A stretch of DNA of 64,000 bases from Ciona savignyi. Taxonomy: Eukaryota > Chordata > Ascidiacea > Phlebobranchia > Cionidae. The notes under the pieces are model-generated. The model did not search any database, had not been told where the DNA came from, and saw nothing but the letters and a program-made list of their open reading frames with translations. The stretch is taken from positions 8,369 through 72,368 of the forward strand of contig CH003028.1 in the NCBI GenBank assembly GCA_000149265.1. The letters run 5' to 3'. Positions 50,901 to 60,857 of this stretch are shown piece after piece; within the stretch, counting starts at the first letter, position 1, and each line of letters starts with the position of its first letter. Made by a program: the position numbers and the translations under genes.

Positions 50901-53900
50901 AAATAAAAAAAAATTACCTAGGGAAATACCCTAAAAAATAGATTTTGTTCTCAAATCATGATTGTGACAGGCATGTCAAGTCGTCCCGACATCTACCAAA
51001 AGGAGTTATGGAATCGCATTGAAAATTTTACATTTGTAAAAAAGACAACATGGTCTAGATAAGCAGAAACCAAAATTTTGGTTAATGAATCCAGGGGAAT
51101 TCCCCTGAGACGTTAAAAACCAAAACGCTTTTTTCTAATAAATTAGCTTTTTGGGGCATAGCGCTTGAACGGCTGCTATAATTATTTTAATCAGATTTGA
51201 TAAAATGCTAGACCATTACATACTCTGTGCCAATTAAATAAAGACAAACATTTACTGTAAGGGTAATTCCCTTAAAAACTAAGATATGGTTTCTGAATTA
51301 TGATTGTGACAGGCATGCCTGTAGGAATCCCACACGTTTATAATTGTAATATTATATATTTTAACAACTAGATCGCGCCATGCCATGTGTCCATATTTTG
51401 TGCATGGAAAGTCGCGATTAATTTCCTGTTTTCTACATTTCAGTCGATGAATTGCTTCCCCGCGATTTCTGTTTAACACGTCCACGCCTCGTGTATACAA
51501 ACATGTGTTTCCTGTTATATGTCTTATATAAACTGTATAAGATTTTATAATATCAGAGAGAGCATTTTGGTTAGTCCTTCCTTGGACTAGCTGCTCTCTC
51601 ATATCTTTACCTGTATACCTACTTAAGCTATGCCCTGTGTACAGCGCTCTTTCCCGGCTGCACCTTACGTAAATACTCAATAAAATACTTAACCTCTGTT
51701 CACCTATGCTATCCTTGTGTCTCAACCTGCTCAAAACCCGTCAAAAGCAGAGCGCTGCTACATGCCCTATCGCACTGACATCTCCAACAAGGAGTCGACA
51801 AATCAGATTAAAACTTTAAAAATTGTTACATAACATGACCCACATATGTAAAAACAAAAACTTATCTACTAAACCCACAGGAATTCCCTGAAACCATGAA
51901 AAACTAAATCGGGCTGTTTTGGGAATTTACCTGCATTTCACTACAGCGCTTAAAAAAAAGCTTTAATTTAAAACATTTGTGGTGAAATGTTCGTAAATTT
52001 AAGACGTTTATTCTTTATACACATGGAAAAAAAAGTTTGGTTGGATAACTATATGGGACCCATGTGTTTATGCTTGCAGAAACAAACTACATAGGCCTAC
52101 TCGGTGTATATATAAAATACAAATTGTGGTTAGGGCGCCCTGTAGTACGAATATATGGCATACAAAATGTGTTTTACAAATAGTGGTAGTTAAACACGGT
52201 GGTTGTCACTCTCTAGTTTATATTCTATTTGAATAAGGATAATGTATTATTTCCATTGACTTTGGTTTACCATTCCATTTGTTCTTACCGAGAGAGTTCA
52301 ACGCATACCCAGATAGTTTGAGATTTCGTCAGACACCCTGGTTACCATTACCATTAAGTCTAACCTGAGCTGTTGTTACCATAACCATTTTACGATATTT
52401 TATAATCTGTTCAATTTTATTCTATTTGGAAAATAGTAATTTAATAAATAATATAAAGATGTCATACAAAGCGACAGCCAAGGGGAAATATATATAAAGA
52501 GTAACTTGCTAGACACAATCATGGAATACGGGCTACAGGTTATCTTTGTATCACAAATAGGAGACGTTAGTGGCTAACGATTATCTTGGTGGGTCAGTGC
52601 GTCGCGTTTCAGCCAAAAGGTTAAACTGGTGGGTAATAAAGCATGTCTATGGGCAAGGCTTTGTAAGCATTGCCTAAACTTAGTGAAATTATGGGTTTTA
52701 CTAAAATAAAGGAACGCCCCGTTCATACACAGAACATTGCAATAGCTTCGGGTCCATCAAGATCTTTGTTTCAGTTTAGACGTTCTTTTCATACCATTAA
52801 TGTACTCCGCCCAAGCGATATCTACAAAGTGTTTTGCCTAAGGATACAAGCAAGTAGCCAATAAGCTATTCGGCCCGATAATGATATTTTGGAAGTAATC
52901 TTTATTAAGTTTTTTTCTCACCATTTTTTGGTCCGCAATATGTAAATTGACAAACATATTCTTCCCAATTGTCGACATTCGTCGGATTGTTGCATGAAGA
53001 CAATGGAAGAAATGGGAAATTGTCCATATTCTCATCCTTCATGTACTGTGTATTGGCGAAGTTCGCGAGCAGAACTTTTTTAGTTTCCATTGTATGATCC
53101 ATTCCAACTACAAGCTGATGCATTACGCAACCTATTCCACATTTAACCAGTTCTTTCCAGTAAGATTTGGAGACGTTTTCGCAATTCGGGGGATTCTGAA
53201 AAATCGTGCGGATCATACGTGTATTTAACTAGTAAATAAAATAAGTAATATTTGCAATGTATGTGCCGACAGATCATTACAATCCATTGAAAAATGATGC
53301 ATATTTTTGCCTGTATTAATATTTTAACGATGTGGTACACATGCAAACAATAGCAACCGTATGTCAACCACAACAAATTACATTACTGCATGCTCTATTT
53401 TCTCCAAGCCGACGCGTTCAATCACACTTGATATAATATAGTGTATCCATAGTATATATATTTGAATTTTTTAAGCAGGCAGTAATTTTCCCTGAATTAG
53501 GCGAATTAGCACCCCAAGCAAATATATTTCGTGACTGTGGAAAATTAGTTTAGTCTTGCACGGCATTGTGTGACTATTAGTCATGTCATCCGTTCGTGTG
53601 TAAGCTGATATAAATTCGGCTGTATAGTCCACATCTGAAACATGTTTGTTATCATCAAAAAGTTTCACGTTGTAGTGTATTGCAAGTTGTAGTTCTAACA
53701 AGTGATGTAATTATAATTTTAAGATTTAATTACCCTTAAGGTACACATTATAAGCTACAATACTATAACATTAGACGGAAGGTGTGAATTTCGAAAATGA
53801 ACCGATAATTAACCTGTAACCGATGGATCCACGTTGTAAGGTGAGATGACGATTTTGTGGCAAGTTGACTTTTCCACACGTCATCATAGGATTGTAGATC

Positions 53901-55257
53901 TTCAGTGTCGATTGTTAGAGCACTGTATGAAAGGAAACGCAGATGGACTAAAATACATTGAATATTAATAACATAAAATTGGTCAAAAACCTCAATATCT
54001 TTGTATCAAACGTGATCCATTACTAGTATTCTATACTTTTATTTAATATTATAAAACATGGGCTAATTCGTATTTAACACATACACTAAATGTCGAACAT
54101 TTTATTCTTAGCTTAAATATTAGTTTAAATTATTTATGGATTTTTATCTGCCCACAAGAAACAGTTTTAGGCTTTAAAAGTACAAAATTGGAAAATTATT
54201 TCACTGCTTTCTATCTCGAAGTCTCTCCAGCGTCATTTCCCCTTCTTCTGTGTTATTTGTCGTCTCTATCAACTTTCTGACTTCATATTCAACCGCCATC
54301 CAAAAATGGTTTATCTCCCCCTTTATTTGCCTTGTTAACTGTGTTCGGTTGAATCTGTCTTCAACTCCAGACGTATTCAGTGCTGTTGATGCATGTTCGA
54401 AGTCACGAATAATAATTTGTTTATTAAATTTAGCCAGTGTTATATAATTGTACATTCCATTGGGCATTTTAGGATGTAAAAATGTGGTATTTTGTCCTAA
54501 TGAATCTCAAAGCATTTCAAAGATGCTCGGAAAGGATGCTCGAAATTAATTCAACTTGAAGATGTGTCTTCGTAAGCGTATCAGCTTAAACCCAACTGCA
54601 ATGCTCTTGTTTCCGTGTGACGCATGTAGTTACTTGGTCAATTATGACCAAACATTATAACTATGACCAAACAATATACCTATGACGACACAATATATAT
54701 TATTATAAACTAACATAACAATTGTTTAGATTTAAAACATAAAGGTGGTTAACAAAATGATGATGTTGTAATATTTTAGTCAACACAGGAACAGAAAAGG
54801 GGCATCAATAAAAAGGATATAAATATTATATATAACGCACTTAGCCACTGCACATTAGAGATTACAATATCTTTGCAAGCAATAGTGATGAGGCTTTAAC
54901 TAGCGAGTAAACAATAATAATATCATATAAAACAATAAACTTGGTTACCAAGGTAATCATTTCTACACGTTTCTTTGGAAGATTCGTTGTCGAACATTCT
55001 TCGATGGTTGCAACTAATCTTGGTTGACGTTTGGCTGGATTATGAACGGGTAAATGTTCAAGAAAGAACAATTTTTCGTTGTAAAAAACTGTATGTTTAA
55101 GTTGTAAAAGCAAACGGAGAAACGTAATGCAATATAGGCCTAGAACTTACCTTGTACTTAGTACCAGGACGATAATACACAGCACGACATAGGCCTGAGT
55201 TGCAAGGAGCAGTTTTCTTGTCAAAACCTTAAAGTTACAAGACTTTCTTTTATACAT
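47991..55257 (-). CDS. FUT8: FUT8-type alpha-1,6-fucosyltransferase
   Basis: Ten coding exons: 55257-55158, 55088-54941, 54354-54205, 53922-53814, 53195-52922, 49916-49893, 49874-49670, 49300-49100, 48984-48828, 48380-47991; 585 residues (human 575). FUT8 adds core alpha-1,6-fucose to N-glycans in the Golgi. The start has the type II layout: MYKRKSCNFK, a short cytosolic tail, then AYVVLCIIVLVL. A stem and coiled region follow (RQIKGEINHFWMAVEYEVRK). Catalytic motifs are LQNPPNCENV, PKPWMQTILDRFEKKIDF, VHVRRNDK (two arginines), RRIYLATDDP and MLSKCDFLVCTLTSE. The C-terminal SH3 domain includes LEIGDVLFTQA and GWYPSYKV. Exons 1-3 are the least certain: exon 1 stays in frame only with a donor at GTACAA rather than the stronger GTAAGT 7 nt on. 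Intron 5 holds a satellite-bearing element with a solo LTR. Confidence 0.92.
48425..48645 (+). mobile_element. Diverged SINE
   Basis: The head ttataggcgtcgcctttta, then aatagctccggtaactcgg and ctgaccattgcccttatg, follow the SINE order. It lies in the last FUT8 intron. Confidence 0.65.
49440..49655 (-). mobile_element. Diverged SINE
   Basis: Complement order: attgttatccccattcgtg, ttaccggagctattgcggtg, then cccaaggacagacccgacaa. It lies in a FUT8 intron. Confidence 0.65.
50285..52218 (-). mobile_element. Satellite-bearing mobile element (inverted copy, several 336-bp units)
   Basis: Units recur at about 50,290, 50,625, 50,962 and 51,304, each marked by attgtgacaggcatg then gacatctaccaaaaggg. 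The element head is at the high-coordinate end, ctctag near 52,215, and the tail tcaagcgtttga (complement) is at 50,285. A solo LTR interrupts it at 51,320-51,762. It lies in FUT8 intron 5 and is opposite in orientation to the copy at 60.86-62.67 kb. Confidence 0.8.
51320..51762. mobile_element. Solo LTR of an LTR retrotransposon
   Basis: A 443-bp block starts TGTAGGAATC and ends GCTGCTACA. It is flanked on both sides by tgcc (51,316-51,319 and 51,763-51,766), or atgcc if 5 bp are counted. TG...CA ends with inverted TGTAG/CTACA, an internal AATAAA (51,679-51,684) and a 4-5 bp duplication fit a solo LTR. No internal retrotransposon sequence is next to it. The 151-codon minus-strand frame across it is not credible as a gene. 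Confidence 0.8.
52575..52790 (+). mobile_element. Diverged SINE
   Basis: Head cttggtgggtcagtgcgtcg, then ctatgggcaaggctttgtaa and cattgcaatagcttcgggt, in SINE order, in FUT8 intron 5. Confidence 0.65.
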
Positions 55258-55607
55258 TCTGTTTACTAAAGATGACACAACTTTTTTTACACAATTCTAA
55301 TTTTAATTCACGCTCTCACCTAAGAAGCAAGAATAAAACCTGAAATACGCTTAAACTGAATCCAGCAAATGCTCAGATAGTTTCGTGGAAATTTTCGACA
55401 AAAAAGGTTGATTCACTGTATTAAGCACGGTGCCTCAAATTGGATTGCTACTATTGTTTCCTCACTTGGTTATCAGTGTGAAGTAGGGGAAACGGTTCTT
55501 ATAACTCGCGCTTCGTAAATCCATTTGTATGCAACATTGTAGCCAAGTTTGGCCATGTGTTTGTAACAATGTGCCGCTGAACCTTTTAATTTACACAATT
55601 TTTTAAA

Positions 55608-55898
55608 CTAGGATAGGATAGGATAGGATATTCAGGTTTATCCCCGTGAATGGAAAAACCAAGTGGGTTTTCACACGGGCAACCGTCAGATCACCTTTCG
55701 CGCCCATCGTCGGGTTACCGGAGCTATTGCAGTGTGTTGTATATCATAGACACGTTTCTTCAATTTGGTAAAACCCCATTAATCCGCTGGGTTCAGGCAA
55801 TGTCCGTGAAGTGCCTTGCCCAAGGACACAACCGACTAGCAGACCAGTTTCGCACCTGCAACCTTTCGATTGAAAGGCGACGCACTTAACTGCTAGAG
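55608..55898 (-). mobile_element. SINE, nearly complete, split by a transposon at its head
   Basis: Starts with a reversed (atcct)n tail (aggataggataggatagg), then atccccgtgaatggaaaaac, gttaccggagctattgcagt, gccttgcccaaggacacaac and gcacttaactgctagag. The missing end of the head appears 3.5 kb away, at 59,428-59,450 (ggctagaccaactggccgg), so the element between them was inserted into this SINE. Confidence 0.8.
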
Positions 55899-57186
55899 TG
55901 GCAGGCAGGCATGGGCTACCCCTGGCACGCCTGCCGAACTTGGCACACCAGCTGGTATTTCTGGCACGCTAGGTCAAGGAAATTAGATTCTTTTCTTCAA
56001 AGATAATAATTTAAAAGTTGTTGTATTATTTGAGCTTTGGCCACGTGCATAAAATGTTTATTACCGTAAGGGCGTAAGTTGTGAAGTAAACATTTGATTA
56101 TTTATTACCGTGTTATTGTTACTCAACAAAGACCAAAGAATACAACAATTCGCTTGTAAATTTCGCAACTTGCTGCCACAGGCGAAGGATCGGACGTAAG
56201 ATAACTTTGTACTTTTGTCCAGACAACCAGATGTAGTAAATGTAGCCAAATGTAGTTAATATCAGTTACACTTTGCATCTTAAAGGGGAACTGAAGTCAA
56301 TTTTAAGAATATCTTAATAAATGGAAAAAAATACGCTGATTTCAAAAATCAAATCAGTTTCTTCCAATATTTTTTGGTTAAAGAGTTATGAGCAAATATG
56401 TATTTCATTTTATGTTAGGGGATTTCCCGTATTACGTCACTGACGTTGTTGAGATTTCGTGCCTATATGCATTGTATACTATCATGTGTCAGTTTAGAGG
56501 TGAATTAGTAACAGAAGCGCCTGCAGGAGCGTTGTATTTTCGTTTTTATTATGGAGACTTAGCATAACACTTGTCATATAGCCTTACTGAACCAATGTAC
56601 ATGGTGAAAGCTTACTTTAAGCGAGGTCATTAAGGCCTGCACGGTCCTGGACCTAAGCTGAATGCTGAGGTATACAGGTCTCGTATTTAAACGACTTTAG
56701 AATGATAAGTCTTAGCAATTTATATCATAAATAATAAAAGTGAAAACAGAACAAGAAAACTATAACAGAATGCATTAAACTGTAACTGCCAGCAATTTAT
56801 AGAAATAAACCAGCCATTAGGCAAATGTTAGACTATGCGGTGGGAAAAGCCTATTTCTTTCATGGTTTACCTTGGTTGTTTGTATAATGTTTTGCTGTTG
56901 TGTATGTGGTGCATTTAATGTCTGCTGTTATTGAAACTGAGCATTAGCCTGCTGGTTGAGAATACCACTTATTGCAAAAACCAGTCAATCCACAGTTGAG
57001 TAGCTGATGTGTAGTCTGACAATAAGTACACAGCAAGCACTCAGATAAGTAAGTGAAGAATATATATAATAGATCTTTACTTAACTACCCAAATAAGTTA
57101 ATAAGAATATACCACATTTCTAATTTAGTTCTTTTTATTAGATATTGTAAAATGCCTAAAGTTAAGCCACTGAGAAGGAAAAATGA

Positions 57187-57570
57187 GTGATTGGAGTATA
57201 TTGTTTTGCTCCAGGATGTACAAATTCCTATTACAGCACACGAAATTCCAATCCACCTGTGCTCTTCCATCGATTTCCTCACAACGACAAAAAACGGTTG
57301 AAGCAATAGATACAACAATGCAAGCGTTCTAAACTACCCGGAAAAAGAACCGCAGTGTGTAGTGCACATATTTGTGACAAGGATTATCATAGTAAAATTG
57401 TATTTGACTCCAATGGAGTAGACAAGATGATGAAAACAAACCACTTGGTGAAAAATACAGTTCCAACAATTTTTAATTTTTCTGATTATGATTTTAAACA
57501 TAGTGATCAACCCAGTACATCAAGTGCAACTTCAAGAACTTCTTTATTCAAGCAGATAATTGAAAAATAA
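57187..57570 (+). pseudogene. THAP-domain frame of the Kolobok-like element (nonsense codon)
   Basis: One frame, open from 57,187, encodes a C2CH THAP zinc finger: YCFAPGCTN (first cysteines), LFHRFPHNDKKRLKQ, then CKRSKLPGKRTAVCSAHICD (Cys and His) and the closing LVKNTVPTIF. A TAG at 57,307-57,309 stands exactly where the family has its invariant tryptophan codon. The tail is serine- and threonine-rich and ends at 57,570. THAP domains bind DNA and occur in P- and Kolobok-type transposases. No catalytic domain follows in frame. The start codon was not identified. Confidence 0.75.
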
Positions 57571-57776
57571 GGGCTTTTAGTAATGCAAGTCCAGTCTGGC
57601 ATTATTTTGAGCACAAATGCATGTACATTCATGCAGCATAAACATTCTTGCGGTGTGTCCATAAGAATACAGTTTTTGCAACGGCACCAAGTCATGTCAA
57701 TGGGTAATGTTTCTAAATAAACATTTTCAACTATGGGGCTTGCATCTTCAAAGATACTTTCAGACGTTTTCCTTGG
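57507..57776 (-). CDS. P2X7-type C-terminal cysteine-rich domain frame
   Basis: A minus-strand frame open from 57,776 to the TGA at 57,509-57,507. It encodes TWCRCKNCILMDTPQECLCC, then DWTCITKSPYF and ICLNKEVLEVAL. The pattern WCxCxNC...C.CC...CIT...F..(C)L...VL is that of the zinc-binding cytosolic domain at the C terminus of the P2X7 receptor, which also occurs alone in many invertebrate proteins. No channel segments are nearby, so this is not a receptor gene. The frame overlaps the end of the plus-strand THAP frame by 64 bases. The start lies upstream and was not resolved (possible acceptor accaag near 57,771). It may be a captured or transposon-carried domain. Confidence 0.65.
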   Translation of the reverse strand, partial: PRKTSESIFEDASPIVENVYLETLPIDMTWCRCKNCILMDTPQECLCCMNVHAFVLKIMPDWTCITKSPYFSIICLNKEVLEVALDVLG

Positions 57777-58879
57777 TTAAAACGCACATGACTAAATTTG
57801 TGTTGTTTTATTGTGTTCAATAAAACTTCTTTCATCCATGCCAGAATGCTGAAAACTGTCATCCATTTTAGTGTTACAACATTAACTTAAATTTACTCTA
57901 GAAATGAAGAAAACAAAAGAAATTTGTTAAAACTTCTATGCATATGTATACCAAATCTCTCACACTCTCAGTTTGTAGCCTAGGGGTTGATAACAACATT
58001 GCTAGTCTACGTTGCAGATTATGGCTATATATTGAAAAGCAACAATCATGAAAGAAATAGGCTGTTCCCACGGCATCTGATCTTTGATTGATTGCTGGTT
58101 TATTTCTATAAATTGCTGGCAGTTACAGTTTACTGCCTCCTGTTCTAGTTTCTTGTTCTATCTTCACTTCTATGATTTATGATATAACTTGCTAAGACTT
58201 ATTATTCTAAAGTCATTTAAATACGAGACCTGTGTATACCTCAGCATTCAGCTTAGGTCCAGGATCGTGCAGGCCTGAATGATCGCGCTTAAGGTAAGCT
58301 GTCACGCGGGTACATTGGTTCAGTAAGGCTATATGACAAGTGTTATGCTAAGTCTCCATAAAAAAATCGAAAATACAACGCTCCTGCAGGCGCTTATGTT
58401 ACTAATTCACCTATAAACTGGCACATGATTGTATACAATGCATATAGGCACGAAATCTCAACAACGTCAGTGACGTAATACGGGAAATCCCCTAACATAA
58501 AATAAAATGCATATTTGCTCATAACTCTTTAACAAAAAAATATTGGAAGAAACTGATTTGATTTTTGAAATCAGCGTATTTTTTTCCATTTATTAAGATA
58601 TTCTTAAAATTGACTTCAGTTCCCCTTTAATTTACTTTTGTTAGCAATTTGAGATACAGCATGTTATAAGGCTAAACATGATGTACCATGTACCGGCAAG
58701 GTCATTTGGTATCGTATCGGTAAAGGTCATACATGCATATTTCGGCAAGTAAAAAAGACCGGTAAACTTATTTCACTTAATCTCATCGTTATGTTTATTA
58801 AATTGCGTTAATGAGAGTAAAAATACATTGTTAAGCACACTTTTTCATCTGCCTTATGTTTTCCCTATCAGTAATAGAG

Positions 58880-59080
58880 TAGTACAGCGCTTATGTAGGC
58901 AGTGTTAGGCAGTGTGCCAGAGTTAGGGTTAGNNNNNNNNNNNNNNNNNNNNNNNNNNNNNNNNNNNNNNNNNNNNNNNNNNNNNNNNNNNNNNNNNNNN
59001 NNNNNNNNNNNNNNNNNNNNNNNNNNNNNNNNCTGGCCCACTGCCTACACACTGCCCACACTGGGTATTTAGAGGCACCC
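58880..59080. mobile_element. Foldback element containing an assembly gap
   Basis: Left of the gap lies gtaggcagtgttaggcagtg; right of it lies cactgcctacacactgccca, so the arms are inverted. The right outer end gtatttagaggcaccc is the complement of the left end of the element at 25,931. The sequence just before the gap reads agttagggttag, again telomere-like. Confidence 0.65.
58933..59032. other. Assembly gap (100 N)
   Basis: Exactly 100 N, which usually marks a gap of unknown size. It begins inside a TTAGGG-like run between the two arms of a foldback element. Confidence 1.
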
Positions 59081-59912
59081 GCTTATTTTGCAGTAAATAT
59101 AAAAATTAAAAGTCATCACTTTAAAAAGTTATTTAGTTAGGACCATCAGCTAAGAAAACTGATGTACGAGATGTATTTAAAGCTATTCAGACTGATATTT
59201 TATTTGAAATAAAACTTGAACCTTTTTTAGAAAGTTTATTGTGAATTTTTGTGTTATATTGTGTTTTCACTATTTTAGTAAATTTGGATTATTTTTTTAA
59301 AAACAGGCACCTTTAAGAATGAAAAAGAAATATGTTATCACGAATTGTTAGTTGACACGCGGAAGGATTTTTCCATTAACTTTAGCCGATTTTGGCACCC
59401 AGACTAAGAAAGGTTGTCCACTCCTCGGCTAGACCAACTGGCCGGACAAAACTAGTTAACGTAACAAGTAATTGCTTTTAGCTTCTGTGACACAACAACC
59501 GCCCATTGTAAAGTAAAAATTCATTTATCCGCCCGTATATTTGGTCGGTCGTGCTTTGCTACGTCACCACAATATATATAAATCCTTATAATAGATACTG
59601 CATGCAAAAGCTAGTACCAGTTGCAAGAACTTATATTTCTTAAAACTTAAAACATTGATGGTGAATTAGATACGCAACTCGGCAAAAATGTTATTGGAAT
59701 ATTATTAATTAAGTTAAAAAATACGCATTGGCATATACTTTTAAAAATCTCATTTTATTGAGTAAAATAGAAATGGTATGATAGGTGGTCGCTAAGTGGC
59801 GCTTAAGGGCTGTATCGTGTAGTGTTCCTTAATAAAGAGAGTTGCGTCATTGAAAATTAGAAGAACTGTTTGTGTCCAAATTGTGTTCATTAAGGGACAC
59901 TAGTATCGTGAG

Positions 59913-60046
59913 ATAAAGACAAACATCCCGGATGTGGTAGCGGTCGGTGAGGCATGTCAACAGTCGTTCCAAACCGAGTCCGTAACCCCCGTGTTCGGAT
60001 GTCCCGAACTTTCTCTGGTGAACATGGAATCCAATATTGAGGGGGG
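59913..60046 (-). pseudogene. Asparaginyl-tRNA synthetase C-terminal fragment
   Basis: The frame HQRKFGTSEHGGYGLGLERL, then RYHIRDVCLY, is the motif-3 region of class II asparaginyl-tRNA synthetase (NARS1 type). The preceding QYW and FHVHQRKF are in different frames, with one extra base between them at about 60,032. The canonical Asp of DQRKFG is His. The expected PR after CLY and the C-terminal residues are missing. No other exons of the gene were found nearby. A degraded fragment or retrocopy is likely. Confidence 0.7.
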
Positions 60047-60559
60047 ATATGTGGGGCCAGGGGTTTTTCAACGATCTATACTGGCCGGGGCCAATGTCCC
60101 AGGTTCCGCTGCCTTCTATACCTATAGTACATAAAGCTTCGCTCCGACTCCATATGTACCCACATGGCGTGGAACTAAACTAGACTGGCAGCGGAACCTC
60201 CACTAAATAGACAAATCGAAAAACTGTACTCGTATTCTTTATTAAGTTGTATCTCTATGTATCTCTGTGTATGTGTAATCGCACAACGCTTTATAAAGCA
60301 AATAATGACGTAGATGAAAAACAACTGCTTTAAGTGTCAATGACATCATGAGGTGATAAGTGTCAATGACGTCATACGGTAATGACAGAACGAACACAGT
60401 TGGCGTCGATTAAATGAAATAAATGCAGTTTTTGCAAATATAATGTCAAGATTGCTACAGATATTGCAACATATAATGGAATAGTATAACTTGTTGTATC
60501 GAAAACAGCCGATTGCTATTCATATCTGTTCTCTAGAAACTTTCTCTCCTTTAATGCAT

Positions 60560-60770
60560 AAAGTAGACGACGCTTTACCCAGTGGAATGGAGATTTCTAA
60601 CAAAATGAAGGAATGTTTTAATTATACACAACAAACTGCAATATATGTGGCAGTGGGCACAAGTTAACCTAATTACTTTGCCTCTTGTAACAACTAATCG
60701 GTGGCTGCTTTAAAACTCACAACCTCCAGATTGGAAATCTGGTGAACCACAACTACCGATCATAACAGTG
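60560..60770 (+). mobile_element. SINE remnant with a tRNA-like tail
   Basis: ttacccagtggaatggagat, then acacaacaaactgcaatata, follow the SINE body. At 60,700-60,765 a minus-strand stretch (ccagatttccaatctggagg) resembles a tRNA anticodon arm without a full cloverleaf. I do not call a tRNA gene. Confidence 0.45.
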
Positions 60771-60857
60771 AAACAATTGAATTCACCTAGTCAGTGTACT
60801 AGTAATGCTTAGCAAAGTCCACCCCTACCCTATAAAAATAAGAGATATCAACCTTTA

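Larger units (their letters stand above)
56280..58630. mobile_element. Kolobok-like transposon with very long inverted termini
   Basis: TTAA flanks both ends (56,280-56,283; 58,627-58,630). The ends start aggggaactgaagtcaattt and its complement, and the inverted arms run on for almost 590 bp (left to about 56,867, right from about 58,046) with moderate divergence. The 1.2-kb centre encodes a THAP domain on the plus strand and a P2X7-type cysteine-rich domain on the minus strand. TTAA duplication plus a THAP-coding frame is characteristic of the Kolobok superfamily. The THAP frame is broken, so this copy is probably not active by itself. Confidence 0.7.
55906..59426. mobile_element. hAT-like element inserted in the SINE head
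   Basis: The left end caggcatgggctacc and right end ggttgtccactcctc are imperfect inverted repeats of hAT type, and both are followed inward by tggcac-type sequence. A clean 8-bp duplication is not seen; ctagag/ctagac flank the two sides. It contains the Kolobok-like element and the second assembly gap. No hAT transposase was found. Confidence 0.55.

Noticed and set aside
51279..51734. A 151-codon minus-strand frame
   Set aside because: It crosses a solo LTR and a satellite unit; the frame is fortuitous.
53471..53701. An additional FUT8 exon
   Set aside because: The flanking exons already join in phase and the frame has no similarity to FUT8.
60700..60765. A tRNA gene on the minus strand
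   Set aside because: There is an anticodon-arm-like palindrome, but no acceptor stem pairing or good B box; it fits a SINE remnant.
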